64,000 nucleotides of DNA from Siphonodentalium dalli (taxonomy: Eukaryota > Mollusca > Scaphopoda > Gadilida > Siphonodentaliidae). The first letter of the stretch is position 1; the number at the start of each line of letters is the position of its first letter. Shown piece by piece: positions 1 to 11,164 of the stretch. The stretch covers positions 182,013,956-182,077,955 of the forward strand of contig CP136063.1 of assembly GCA_032622095.1 (NCBI GenBank), given 5' to 3'. The notes under the pieces were generated by a model. That model worked only from the letters and a program-made list of their open reading frames with translations. It did not search any database and was not told the DNA's origin. The position numbers and the translations under genes were made by a program.

Positions 1-351
1 TCTTGGATGGTGAGTTTCAATTTTGCCCAAAAAAGTGACATTATGTCTTTGCTTCACGAAAATATGTACATTTGTATACATTTTACAAGATTTTCACCGC
101 TATAATTTGCATAAAACTGACTTAGGGTCTGGTCTGAAAACGGCGGCCATGATGGAAAATTCTTTCATTTTCGGTCGTCGGGTAGGTCAATAAAAACACG
201 TTTTTCGCCAATTAAGCTATAAATTCACCACTGCTATCATGGATTTTCGTAATCCACATATATTTTACTACAAAATTAGACCGGATAGCACTTGTCCGTC
301 AAAATGAGCAACATTTGTTATTTCTTGGGGTCGATCTCCTGGACTAACATA

Positions 352-853
352 CTATATGCAACAAATTAATGAATTTGAGCCATGGATTAGTGCAAAATAC
401 TCCCATGTGCTCTGTGAACGATGTAATCAACATTTGATTAAAACATATTTTATTATCGTGATATGATTGCAGAGACTGTGGGATTGGTCCCGATTGGAGA
501 ACAAGTTCTTAAAACTTAGACGAATCTTCGCTCTCCACAAACATAATTTATATAACAACGGTTTACAACAATAGTAATGATATACAATAAATTTGGCATG
601 ACGGGTGGATGCATGCATACTATGAATGCTATGATTACCATAGTATCTGCATGGTGTTAATAGTATACATGTGATTGTTTTTTGGAATAGGGTAGGGTTG
701 TGTGTATGATGCGAGATGAAGGGATGGTGGCTCGAGCCATAAACTCATTGTCATTAGAATTACCATGTTGTTTACATCGTTCATAGAGCACATGGATGTA
801 GTTTGCACTCATCCCTGGCTCAAATTCATTCATTTGTTGCATACATTCTGTTG
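352..853. repeat. Inverted pair of ~85-95-bp repeats
   Basis: The stretch 352-436 on the plus strand reappears, diverged, on the minus strand at 853-756. Both copies translate to a similar short peptide (MQQ[IM]NEFEP followed by ERC[NK]QH), so much of the difference is conservative at the amino-acid level. Between the arms I see nothing recognisable. It may be a broken inverted-repeat element or two fragments of a coding mobile element in opposite orientation. No family could be assigned. Confidence 0.55.
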
Positions 854-859
854 AGCATA

Positions 860-3420
860 ACAGGAGATGCCCCCATAAATGACTGGTTTTAGTGTATGCT
901 TTAACACTGAACAATTTCCACATGTTCAATGTGGAAGTTTGCCTCTTGGGTTTGTTTTATTGTTCTTGCTAGTTCTTTGCGAAGTATGTGCTTGCTTGTC
1001 AAATGTTGCTTGTTAAAGTAGATTTATTGTTGCTTGGAATTTCAAATTTCTTGCTGTTGTATTTGATAATTTTAACCTTCCGATATTAGTTACTAAGCGA
1101 ACAGAGCCACGTGTTGCCCTTTATCTCAAGCTCACAAGCTATTGGTTAACAATTGTGTAATTTCGTACCTTAAGTTTGGAAAGTCCCACTTAAACCAAAG
1201 AACTGTATCTCGAAACGGTGTGATTTGGTTCCCCGATTATTTTATCAACACAAATGTATAAACGCACATGAAAGACAACATGCATGGCAAACATTAGTCA
1301 AGTCAAACACAATTGTTCTAATTTTTTGCCAATTTGCTGAGAAGCGTGCGAAAATCAAGAAAAACTACCACTCTAAATTCTCCATTTCTAATGGTGGCGG
1401 ATTTGTTCTCAAGGCACATATGAAATTTGACTTTGGGGCGATCAGGAAGTATGACTGGTGCGTATACTGGTATACGTATAGAGATTGATGTTCTGCGATA
1501 ACGAGCACAGATTGCGTCATATATTAGACACGTGGATTCAGCATTACCGATGAACATCTATGATACATGACGTAATGATGCGGGGAATGTAATAACTATA
1601 AAACACTCAATAAAGAAATCTGGTCCACAGTCGGATCATTGCAATATATCCAGTCAAAGTTTTAGAAGGACAAAGAGGAAATATTGTAAAGAAATTAATC
1701 AAGACAACAATTTCTGGGTTGAGTGAATAAGCTATATAAATTAGTAAACAAAGTACATAACTGCTATCTAGGATAAACTATTATAAGTGTGGTACGTACT
1801 GGGGGTGGGACGTGCACATGCTTCATAAGACCAGACCAGACAGATGCGAGACGGAAAGAAGTCGAGAAGGCTCCAATGGATATATGCATGGAATGGTAAT
1901 CTCGAACTTATCCCTGTGTTCAACAACACAGGAAATGCGGTTTATATGATAAGCTTTTTTAAAAATTGAATTAGGTCCCTACAGTATCTGTGCACCCCAG
2001 TTCACAAGCTCGAATTGTCGGTTAGAACTCGCGTTATTTCATAGCCGAACTGACATGATGAGAGGCGATGGTGTTAAGAAAGATAGACCAACCCATGTAG
2101 ACATCACAATCAACGTTCCCTGTATACGCAAGGGATCGACGAAACAAGCAACAAGAGAGAATAACGTAAACACCACAGGGTTGCACAGTGGTTGGCCTGG
2201 AGGGTCACGTGATATATATGGGCATCGCCGATTCGTCATTAATTCCATTTAGTACATGTATATACTGCATGGGGACAATAATACGTTTGTCTCAGGTATA
2301 TATACATAATATTAGGAAGATTCAGACTTGAGCGTCACGGAGTAGAATTCAGAGGAAGATAGAAAGAACAGAGGGTGATAAATGAAATAAAGCTACATTA
2401 GGGTATATATGAATGGATGAAAAGAACATATTGGCTTCTTTCCGTCGATCCCCCTTTTTAACAATCAGGAACACAAGAGCGCTGTGTTATTCCGCCAATT
2501 AATGATAGGTCGGTGGTTATATATACCGATCCCTGTCTTTGCACATGGATATGCCCACCCCCTGAATGCCGTTCCCACGGCTCTCGGTGGCAATTCTAGC
2601 AGTCCTGCCAACAACGGAAACTATTATGTTGGCCGTGATTCAGGATTGACATGAATAACTACACCAAGGGGAATTGTTCGGAACGATATTACAGAAACTA
2701 CAGAAAACCAGATGATTAATGATACTCACATAAATCGGTTAGACTTATGGTCCATTTCAACGAATAACATCCAATCCCAGTTCCGTTTTAAAGAAAACAC
2801 GTCTGCATTATATCAGGGATCTGCGAGATGTGGCACCTTCCCGGAGAGATTTCCGTGCTTTATCTATCACCCCCACACGAGTGGTTTGAAAAATAAATTA
2901 AACAGTAACCACACATACGATATATCCCTCTATCTGATCACCTATAAGCCGGAACCTTTTGATATCAAAGTTCGTATACCTGGTTGGCTAATCTCGGAGC
3001 TATCTTATGATATCAAAAACAGTCTACAGACGTCCCACGGCGATTTATATATAAAAAGCTTACAACTCGAGTTATACATTCGTATTTCGATATTTAACTG
3101 AGAAAAACTCCAACCCAGCATATCGGCGATTACTCACATGCGAGATAAACCCGGGGCGGATCAAATGCGCCTTATAATTCATATTAAACATTTAAAATAC
3201 GATTTGTAAATATAAATCAAACAGGTATAACTTAGGTAAGTTTGTTAGCGATGAAGCGCCAGCTACTGAAGCAGCCAAGTGTCAGTAAACACAAGATCGG
3301 TTTGATTGCGAACATCCGCTGAGCTGATTACTTCGTTAATTTAAAAAAGTACTTCATCCTGTTCCGCAGGTGTTTAAAATCTGCGGGGTGCGACACTGGC
3401 ATTAACTATTGACTCCGGAT
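860..3420. other. Unassigned intergenic sequence
   Basis: No convincing gene. The longest reading frame (2712-3101, plus, 129 codons) has no recognisable motif, compositional signature or splice signals and is most likely chance. Scattered short TATA-rich runs and CpG-poor, AT-rich composition are typical of intergenic or intronic animal DNA. Confidence 0.5.
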
Positions 3421-3477
3421 CCTCACATTTATCGTGTTATTTGTGGTTCACCAGGTTTACTCTTTACATAAGAAATG

Positions 3478-3603
3478 AACGGCGGTTTCAATGTGGTCAT
3501 GGGATTTTGACCACGAGAAAAATTCAGCAAACTGCATGAACCCCGCGGTGTTTGCTGAATTTTTATCGCGGTCAAAACCAATGACTACGTTGAATCCGCC
3601 GTT
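3478..3603. repeat. Foldback palindrome (~126 bp)
   Basis: The two halves are near-perfect reverse complements: AACGGCGG at the left end pairs with CCGCCGTT at the right, and GAAAAATTCAGCAAAC pairs with GTTTGCTGAATTTTT near the apex (loop around 3534-3548). This is a single-hairpin foldback or palindromic MITE. No second copy was noticed in the window. Confidence 0.75.
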
Positions 3604-4064
3604 TATTATTTATATTTATATACTTAAATTCATTATCAACTAGGATTGTCTGTCTTTCCCACTATTTATTCAACTTTAAGTGACGAATGGAGTTCAGTTC
3701 GGACAGTTCGAATCCTCGCTTTTTTAGAAAACCAAACATTGTGAGAATCCGTTGACGGAGACCTGAAAAACGCAATTTCACAGTAAAGTATACACCTATG
3801 AAGAAATGTCTTGTTGATTTAAAAACTGATAATATCTGAAACTAACAATTAAGTTTCGGTTGTGGATGATAAGAAATTTGACAACACGCCGTTCTACCAT
3901 AATGATATATTTGTGAGGTCATGGGTTGTGTAATCAGAGAGATGAGTTTTAGGTGCAGGGTAACAAAACTGATTATAAACCAAAACAAATTGCTTGCCAA
4001 ATCCGGACGTGCTGAATAGTCAAGCAGTCGTTCATGTCCGACAATCCCCGGTGATTTCCGGGAT

Positions 4065-4137
4065 CAATGTGTTCATAAACCTATGAACGACATTGAAAGT
4101 GACGTCACGTTATGTTCATATGTTTATGAACACATTG
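4065..4137. repeat. 73-bp palindrome centred on GTGACGTCAC
   Basis: CAATGTGTTCATAAAC (4065-4080) is an exact reverse complement of 4122-4137. Between the 16-bp arms lies the self-complementary GTGACGTCAC (4099-4108), which matches the CREB/ATF consensus TGACGTCA. The arms could be the termini of a tiny foldback. Whether the CRE-like core has any regulatory role is unknown. Confidence 0.7.
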
Positions 4138-4208
4138 AATCAGGGGGCGTGTCTACCGTAACGCTATGGGGAAATCGGAAGCGACATTAGGTGTATGTAA
4201 ATATAGAA

Positions 4209-4460
4209 TGGTGAACAGTTGTATAGTATGATATACATGTATAGGGAGCATATTGTGGCTGATTCTGTAAGGTGAATAGTGCTTTAGGCTCTTATAAGGT
4301 GTCGAGCGATCGCGAAGCTCACGTTTATATCGTGTTATTTGTGGTTCACCAGGTTTACTCTATACAAAATGGTGAACAGTTGTGGTATGGTCCACATGTA
4401 GGGAGCATATTGTGGCTCATTCGGTAAGGTGAATTGTACATTAGATTCTTATAAGGTGTC
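4209..4460 (+). repeat. Two direct repeats of ~90 bp upstream of a SINE
   Basis: 4209-4302 and 4367-4460 share ATGGTGAACAGTTGT, GGGAGCATATTGTGGCT and GTAAGGTGAAT in the same order. They are joined by a block beginning CACGTTTAT and containing GTGGTTCACCAGGTTTACTC (4319-4365), which also occurs at 3424-3470 and, diverged, at 4628-4672. These look like body segments of the adjacent tRNA-derived SINE or of tandem SINE fragments. Confidence 0.6.
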
Positions 4461-4462
4461 GG

Positions 4463-4675
4463 ATGCATCGGTGGCTCAGTTGGTTAGGGGTACAACTCCA
4501 AGCCGTCTCCCCCTCGGGCGCTGGCGATGAAGGTTCAAATCCACATGATTCCATGATGGACTTTGAAACTCGAAATCGTTATCTGGTGGAGTTGCCAATT
4601 ACTCGCCGATGGCCGTTCACAAAATGGCTCACGTTTATCATGTTATTCGTAGTTCACTAGTTCTACTCTACAGTG
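4463..4675 (+). mobile_element. tRNA-derived SINE (head region)
   Basis: The internal RNA polymerase III promoter is clear: A box TGGCTCAGTTGG (4472-4483) and B box GGTTCAAATCC (4532-4542). The boxes start 60 bp apart, longer than in ordinary tRNAs and closer to tRNAs with a long variable arm (Ser/Leu type), so the ancestor was probably such a tRNA. The acceptor stem does not close and no CCA-adjacent pairing is visible, so it is not a functional tRNA gene. The body that follows (to about 4675) repeats segments found just upstream, as expected for a SINE body. Confidence 0.65.
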
Positions 4676-4775
4676 ATGGATGGCAACAGAATTTCCCCGA
4701 TGCAGGGTGCTATGATCCCAGACAGTGGGATATAGGATCCGGGAAGCTATCGGGCTGACCATTGCAGAAATACCT

Positions 4776-4797
4776 CGACCGGGGGGGGGGGGGATAA
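4776..4797. repeat. Poly-G tract
   Basis: Uninterrupted G homopolymer inside otherwise mixed sequence. Runs of C or G of ten or more recur through the window (for example 13.20, 13.30, 26.18, 40.89, 43.30, 44.45, 44.59 and 45.00 kb). Confidence 0.8.
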
Positions 4798-5139
4798 CCC
4801 TCCCCAACAGACTGTAGTCCCTTCGACCCCTCTCATTGTGTCACACCTGCTACTCCATTTGACACAATGTACCATTGTAGTACGATCTACATTTAGGGGG
4901 CCATAAATGGTAGATAGGTCGTCAAGGTGTATATATATGGTTCACCAGGCTTCATCAGTCGACCAGTGATGGCGACACCGATTTGAATCACAAAATGGTG
5001 CGGACTTGCAACGCAAGGAAGGGTAGCATGATTCGTGTATCTGGACAACTTTCCAGGGGCTATTATACGGGGAGGTTAATCAGTGATTTCAACGTGCAGT
5101 GTAGTGCTTTCCAATGGTAATTAGCCACATGTTGGATCT

Positions 5140-5214
5140 TAGAAGAGAGAGAGAGGGTACATAGAGAGAGAGGACATCGAGTGTGTTTAGTAGTGAGGGA
5201 CATAGAGAGGGAGG

Positions 5215-5256
<42 letters not shown>

Positions 5257-5267
5257 AAGAGAAAAGA
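5140..5267. repeat. (GA)n microsatellite, imperfect
   Basis: GA/GGA dinucleotide run with interruptions, purest at 5218-5250. Reading frames through it on the minus strand (poly-Leu/Ser) are artefacts of the repeat. Confidence 0.9.
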
Positions 5268-5279
5268 GTGAATAAATGT

Positions 5280-5339
5280 GCATTAATAAAATAGTCAGGG
5301 CTCCCAATGGCATTAATCAAATAGTCAGGGTTCCCAATA
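5280..5339 (+). repeat. 30-bp tandem duplication
   Basis: The unit GCATTAAT.AAATAGTCAGGG.TCCCAAT. occurs twice head to tail with three differences. Adjacent to the GA microsatellite, so replication slippage is the simple explanation. Confidence 0.8.
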
Positions 5340-6340
5340 GCAAAGTTAGTAATGTGGATAGCACAACATGGTATACCAGGATATTGCGAAACTGGTGAGA
5401 TTTCTGATGGTGGCGGATTTGTGATCCATGTAATTGGAGGATTAACTAATTCGTGTATCTGGCCGAGTGTGTCAGTTGCATGGTTACCATATATCGGTCA
5501 TGTATCTGTATGTATATATGTGGAGTGAATTGATTTCCCAAAAAATAAAATGCTGCGTAGTCTTTCCTCCACAAATATAACTGACATTGTGACAGGGCTA
5601 TATATAAATGGCGACTGAATCGGCGATAATCCCTTATCAAATAAGAAAACCACAAAAAGTCAGATATTGTATGTATGCATACATATATTTCCAAACCGTA
5701 CGCGGTCATGTGTCATCAGTTGTCAATTCGTCGAGCTGGTGTTTATCCTAACTATACGGTATTCATGATATTCCCCAGGATATAATGTAGAGCCTATAAC
5801 TGACAATTCAAGGGATGAATTCGTTGATAGTGATGCGTTTACGTGACTGGTGTTATATTGATCTCAATCGATATTCAAATAATATTGTGGTTATACGTGA
5901 CGCGATATAGATGTTCCAGATAATGTGACGTGTAATATAAACCCCATATCAATTGATGAGGTGATGGCGAAACGCTTCAGATAGCCAACCATTAGGGATG
6001 TGGAGACAGGGGTGGGGTGATTCATGTCTGATTTATAACCATTACTTAGTGTGTTTTTTTATTTTTATAAAAGTCGAAAGTTTTCGTTTTGACGGTCAAA
6101 TATTTTGATATGAGATGGCTACCGCTTGGACAATTTCCATCCATGGGCGGATGTCAGGGAAGCTTGAGTTTACCGGTTGGAAAATTCGAACGCAATGAGG
6201 GTGCAACTGGAATTTCCCATATTTGGGAATAAGAGTCTCGGTCCAGGACGGACATTCCAAAACTGACGCACTGTATATAGCCGCTTACTTGGCAACGATG
6301 TGGCGACAGGGATGGAGGTCTTATTATAAACAAATCCAGA
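5340..6340. other. Unassigned intergenic sequence
   Basis: No gene, motif or long repeat recognised. Short frames on the minus strand lack supporting features. Confidence 0.5.
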
Positions 6341-6344
6341 CTCT

Positions 6345-6580
6345 TAGCTCTTTCGTGGCGAGAGCTGCGCTGGCGCACCATTAAACATCATGTGCCAATG
6401 CATTCTGTTATATATGCGAGTCTCCCATAGGGAGCCTAGAATATATAAGAGAACGCACTGGCTCACAATTAAGGTCAAGGTAAATATTGTTAGGCCAATG
6501 CATTCTCTTATATATATGCGAGGCTCCCTATGGGTTTCCGCAAACATTTAGGAGGTTCCAGTCATGGAAGGACCCGGTAA
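6345..6580 (+). mobile_element. Palindrome-bearing repeat, copy 1
   Basis: Shares an ordered set of blocks with 7202-7480: a segment with GAGCTGCGCTGG, the hairpin CCAATGCATTCT..TATATATGCGAG / TATATAAGAGAACGCACTGG (6387-6463), the linker AAGGTAAATATTGTTAGG, and a second half-hairpin (6493-6532) ending near CCAGTCATGGAA. The hairpin arms are a recurrent family in this window (33.00, 15.13 and 45.04 kb). Non-coding, family unassigned. Confidence 0.65.
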
Positions 6581-7201
6581 GATGCAAAGCGCAGCAGGCG
6601 ACGATTATCTATCCACCAATGGCCCGTGCTAGTCCCAATATAGGCACATATGTGTGAACTGCGCAAAGGGAGGCAAACACTATTCGTGTATCTGATCATA
6701 TTTGCCAGTTGATTATACCCTGAATCGGTGGTATCCACATACAAATTCATGATTTAGCAGTACGCCCATGCATGCAGTCTTTGCACAACCAGTACCACTG
6801 GAAGCGTTGTGGTATATGGTCTAAATTTAAGAAATTGATGGTGATTTGCTTGCGTTCCGTTGATTATGGATTCAAGTTGGTCTGCATACATAAATGTGAC
6901 ACCAACTTGGATCCATATTCCATCGAACGCAACAAAATCGACATCCATTCCTCATAGTTACACCCAATTCAGCTCAACCTGTTGATTAAAAGAACACACA
7001 TTTAGCACCCATTTCAACGACATCCTGGTAGGGAGTATGTAATGAATACGGAAACATGTCTTGGCGCGGTCACATGGCGTGATATCAACCAACCAGAATC
7101 CTGCATTCAAGTTTCACAGAGCGATTCATGTGAGTGTAAATATCAAAGCGCCGATCACTATATATATATATATGTAGCGGTTAGTGTGGGTCAATGTTGT
7201 A

Positions 7202-7480
7202 TAAACATGCTACATGAATCCTTTCATGGCGGGAGCTGCGCTGGTGCAGCATTAAATACCATGTGCCAGTGTATTCTCTTATACATGCTAGTCTCCCATG
7301 GGGAGCTTCGCATATATAAGAGAATACACTGGCTTACAAGGGCAAGGTAAATATTGTTAGGCCAATGTATTCTCTTATATATGCGAGGCTCCCTATCATT
7401 AGATATTCGCATATATATATAAGAGAATGCATTGGCATACGGTTTTCGAATAACTTCAGGAATCTCCAGTCATGGAAAGG
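7202..7480 (+). mobile_element. Palindrome-bearing repeat, copy 2
   Basis: Direct repeat of 6345-6580, about 0.87 kb downstream. In this copy both internal hairpins are complete (7265-7333 and 7358-7437), each with ~28-bp arms of the CCAATG.ATTCTCTTATATA type around an apex containing a GAG..CC-ATRGG..CTC pattern. The second hairpin explains the half-hairpin in copy 1 as a truncation. Two lineages of the same element, or a segmental duplication, are both possible. Confidence 0.65.
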
Positions 7481-7489
7481 TTAATAATT

Positions 7490-8040
7490 GTATATATGGC
7501 AGATTACATCCACTGGTTGAGTTTCTGATCATTGCGTGACTCGCCTGATATTGAGGTCTATTTTATGGAAATGAACTATGTGAGCAGTATAATAAGTGTA
7601 AACCCCGTATTAAGCGATGCGATAAAACACAAACCATATGAATCTAAGGCTCATAAACTCGCACCGGAAGCTATAAAGCATGCTTTATACCATGGATTCC
7701 TCACGATATGACCGTGAACCGAGTGCTCCCATGAGCCCACAGGATCGCATCATGTGTTGGCTCACGGAAATTATTTAGAACGGGCCATCGTCTGAAGAAA
7801 CAGTTCAAGTGTATTTATACTGTTTTTTGCTGCACCATTTTCATGGCTGCAGACTTGGACAATAATATATCGAAAAAAGATGCCAATATTATATTGCTGT
7901 ACATGTATTGTACTACAAGTTGGACTCAAGTCTGAACAGGACTGGAAACTAGTTCTGGATTTACGGAGTTGAATATGCCTATCACATTGATAGAGGTTAT
8001 CGAACCAGAAAAAACTAGATTTTTTGTATACAACAAACAA
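7490..8040. other. Unassigned intergenic sequence
   Basis: Nothing recognised. A minus-strand frame at 7771-8043 has no identifiable domain. Confidence 0.45.
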
Positions 8041-8044
8041 CATT

Positions 8045-8095
8045 AAAGAGCGTTCCTTTGTAGATGTATTATCATATGGTAGTAATAAGAGCGTT
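8045..8095 (+). repeat. Two-box AAAGAGCGT motif, copy 1
   Basis: AAAGAGCGT at 8045 and AAGAGCGTT at 8087, 42 bp apart, with CATATGGTAGTAAT immediately before the second box. The same arrangement occurs three more times in the window. Confidence 0.6.
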
Positions 8096-8639
8096 TGTGG
8101 AGAAATTTTACCATCAATTTCTGCAAATGAATTTCTGTCACGTCGGTACTTTATATAGAGCTCATATATAAGTACATCACGTATTCATCTATCTAGTTTC
8201 ACAATACGTACATAAAGACATATTGTGTACTTATTCCAGTTAATATAACTGGCAAGTACGTATGATAGTATCCATGTACGTTGCCACTGAAACACATGCA
8301 GCATGCAACTAATACTACCAAAAGTCCCAGCCACACCGATCGTACCGTTTGAGAAAAAAACAACGTTGAACAAATCAGAATTGTAAATATTTACTTCTTA
8401 ATTCGGGACGAATTATCGTTTGTAAACAAACGGGAATAGCTCTATTTAATTCATACATAATGTATGCAGCAATGACTTTGTGTATCTGCTGGATGTAACA
8501 TTTATGAAAATAACTATATATATATACTACATTCTCTATTACCATCCGATGACCCAATCATGCAGATTCCACCTCACTTTAAACGAGCTAGTAAAATTTT
8601 ACGCTGTAGCAATTCCATGTATCACTTTAAACGGGCGTG

Positions 8640-8771
8640 GCTCATTCGAACTTCCAAATTATGTCTACGCAATTTGGAAGGAAGGAGGTATAATTAAGAC
8701 AGGTTGACAAATACACGATATATTGATATACCCGCTTCATATGCTCTGAAAAATACTTTCCGTGGTCACAG
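8640..8771 (+). repeat. Dispersed repeat, copy 1 (partner at 26.6 kb)
   Basis: Blocks CTTCCAAATTATGTCTACG, AGACAGGTTG.CAAATACACGA and TGGTCA near the end occur in the same order and spacing at 26604-26712. The divergence is substantial. Non-coding in both copies. Confidence 0.6.
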
Positions 8772-8815
8772 CCATATAGTCCAGCTGTGTTCATTTTTCA
8801 CACATAAGTGAAAGA

Positions 8816-8867
8816 AACGCTCTTTATTTCTACCATATCAGGAATATCCTAACACGGAAAGCTCTTT
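8816..8867 (-). repeat. Two-box AAAGAGCGT motif, copy 2
   Basis: On the minus strand AAAGAGC (8867-8861) and AAAGAGCGTT (8825-8816) begin 42 bp apart, with CCTGATATGGTAGAAAT before the second box. The first box has lost its final GT match. Lies 0.77 kb from copy 1 in the opposite orientation. Confidence 0.6.
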
Positions 8868-8883
8868 TGTGTGCCATGTCGTG

Positions 8884-8886
<3 letters not shown>

Positions 8887-8941
<55 letters not shown>

Positions 8942-8942
8942 T
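8887..8942. repeat. (GA)n microsatellite
   Basis: Nearly pure GA dinucleotide run with a single TA interruption. Confidence 0.95.
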
Positions 8943-9033
8943 GAAATTTTAATAATATTCAAATGTCATATTTTCAATAAACTTTAGGTTGCTTGGAAAC
9001 TCAAACTACCGTAACAACCTCAATCTATTTTCA

Positions 9034-9456
9034 ATCTGACATCTCTAGATTCAGTCTGACTTTCTACCAATATCTCTAGCTTCGGTCTGACATTCTACCA
9101 ATATCTCTAGATTCAGTCTGACATTCCATCAACTTCTCTGGATTCGGTCTGACATTCTACCAATATATCCCTAGATTCAGTCTGACATTCTACTAACTTC
9201 TCTAGATTGGGTCTGACATTCTACTAACTTCTCTAGATTCAGTCTGACATTCTACTAACTTCTCTAGATTCAGTCTGACATTCTACTAACTTCTCTAGAT
9301 TCAGTCTGACATTCTAATAACTTCTCTAGATTCAGTCTGACATTCTACTAACTTCTCTAGATTCAGTCTGACATTCTACTAACTTATCTAGATTGGGTCT
9401 GACATTCTACCAATATATCTCGATTCAGACTGACTTTCAACCAACTTCTCTATAGA
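9034..9456 (+). repeat. 31-bp minisatellite, about 13-14 copies
   Basis: The unit contains CTAGATTCAGTCTGACATTC followed by TACTAACTTCT. The central copies are almost identical, while the edge copies (9034-9200 and 9400-9456) are diverged and vary in length, the usual homogenised-core pattern of a tandem array. Confidence 0.9.
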
Positions 9457-9479
9457 TTCTGATATGACAGTGACAAAAG

Positions 9480-10420
9480 TTGATGGTTGAGACACACCAT
9501 CCATGTATCACGCCCCTTATCATTTGGTATCATTTGCGGAACCATTAGTGTCTGTTCCAACATACCATCGCTACTTATTCTCAGATCGCACACAGACTGT
9601 AATATAAGTGGGAGAGCTCATCAACCGCTGGGCCGTTATCGCATTGATATGTTGCAGCATTTTTTTTTATCAACCGAGTAACTGCTTTATCAACTGATTA
9701 GAGAATCACTACACCGTTGATGGTAATGAACCGGTTCGGATTGTGTGTATCAAGAAGACACAGTCTCAATAGACAAATTAACGCCCGAGAATTGCGTTAA
9801 AATGGCGAGGATATTTATTGAGCATTGCCAATCATTTTAAAGACATACACATGATCCCAAAACCAGTCTGATTATAACAACCAAAGCATCAGATATTTAT
9901 GCACGTAACTCAATTTAGCACAACAAATGGCTTATGCGTCCTCATAGTTGCCAACCAGCATCAATTTATCTCCCAGTATGCAATTCTCAATATAGTCGTG
10001 TAGCCGAGCCCACGTATTTTGAGAATGTGTAAAGTTGGGTACCAACACGATTTTATCACTTATATTTTTGTGTGATACCTGAATTTGAAAAAAATGACCA
10101 ATGCCACTCTCAATATCTTGAGGAATTTTTTCTACGGCTTGTTTCCATGGCAACCGGCAAAATTTGCAGAAATGTGAAAAAACATACAAATATTCTATTA
10201 AATACTATTAAATACTATTAAATTTGTATATTTTAATACAAGACAAGTATAAATAACCGAAGGTAAATGTTCCTGTGCTGTCTGGAGATAAAATAGACTG
10301 TTTAGCATCTCAAGGTCATACACAACAGTTGAAGGTCAAACAGTTAATTCACTATTAATCGGATATTTGTTAACTGAATTGGAAATTAAGATGTTACGAC
10401 CGCAATGAATTAGAGATGAT
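9480..10420. other. Unassigned intergenic sequence
   Basis: No gene recognised. A minus-strand frame of 85 codons (10189-9932) has amino-acid composition compatible with coding sequence but no motif, partner exon or homology I can name. A triplicated AATACTATTA lies near 10200. Confidence 0.4.
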
Positions 10421-10480
10421 ATCGGGATTCGAACCCCAACCCCATAACTAACGATAAGCTGACATCGGGGCCTCATGTAA
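10420..10480 (-). ncRNA. tRNA-like / SINE relic
   Basis: On the minus strand a perfect B box GGTTCGAATCC (10435-10425) sits in the T-arm-like context GGGGTTCGAATCCC. Only a weak A-box-like segment precedes it, too close (about 29 bp) for a real tRNA. Most likely a truncated tRNA-derived SINE rather than a tRNA gene. Confidence 0.35.
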
Positions 10481-10560
10481 AGCAATTATTATTTAAGTAA
10501 ATTTGATTCGGAATTATATGATAAAAGTTCAGAAAGTAACATAAAAATCACCCTATATAT

Positions 10561-11160
10561 TCACGACTCTTGATCAGAATCCACGTCAAGATCTGAATCT
10601 GAGTCAGAATAAGATGATATTGATGTTGACTTTGTGAATTCATTTCTACAGACGGCATCATCTCCGCAGCATTTGCAATATGTTGTACATGACAACTTTG
10701 CAGCTTTGCAACTGCATATGTTCTTGCTGCATGGATTCTCTGATTTGCAGCCACATGCGACAACTTTTAGAATCTCATCTGGAGCAATGGCGCTGTACCG
10801 GAAACTGGAAGAAGAGAACTATCGGTGATTCTCCATCCGAAATCTGACACGCAAAGCATTGGCGGAGATTCATTTTCTGCTGCGCACCAGATACTTGTTT
10901 GTAACCATGCCCTTTTGATATGCTCACGAATGGAATCATCAGTCGGAGGCAGGGATTTTAACTTTGGTGAAGATTTCTTGCTGGAAAATATTCGAAATCT
11001 CAGTTCTGAGAGTGATATTTTCGTTCTACAGCCATACATCGCTCGCATGAATTGGCAGCCAGCTTCATACACGGAATCACCCGAACTTTCTAAATAATTG
11101 ATTTTGAGTTTTGAGGTTCGAACTTTGGAAATTGATGCCGGATTTGGAGGGTGTATAGTC
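10561..11160 (-). pseudogene. C-terminal remnant of a mobile-element-type protein with Cys-rich (CXC-like) tail
   Basis: Reading from about 11160 downwards, one frame stays open through the segments YEAGCQFMRAMYG (11070s), LPPTDDSIREHIKRAWLQ (10950-10900) and FGWRITD (10835), then meets a stop at 10768-10766. One base out of frame, the protein resumes at IAPDEILKVV (about 10787) and runs through the pattern CGC-x5-C-x4-C-x-C-x5-LSC-x3-C-x-CC to an Asp/Ser-rich end (SDSDSDLDVDSD) and stop at 10563-10561. From memory, the LPPTxDxxxxHIKRAxxQ block followed by a Cys-rich domain and acidic tail is typical of a large family of uncharacterised, repetitive proteins in cnidarians, molluscs and insects. 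The single-base frameshift near 10787 marks it as dead. Function unknown; association with transposition is an inference from the family's repetitive nature. Confidence 0.7.
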
Positions 11161-11164
11161 CCTA

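Noticed and set aside
3690-3725. tRNA B box (AGTTCGAATCC) followed by a T-run
   Set aside because: No A box at a suitable distance and no cloverleaf pairing; too weak to call.
5950-5985. Possible hammerhead ribozyme (TTGATGAGGTGATGG followed by CGAAAC)
   Set aside because: The invariant C of CUGAUGA is replaced by U, stem II cannot pair convincingly, and no stem I/III partners are visible.
9034-9456. CRISPR-like array (31-bp period)
   Set aside because: The whole 31-bp unit repeats without spacers; it is a minisatellite.
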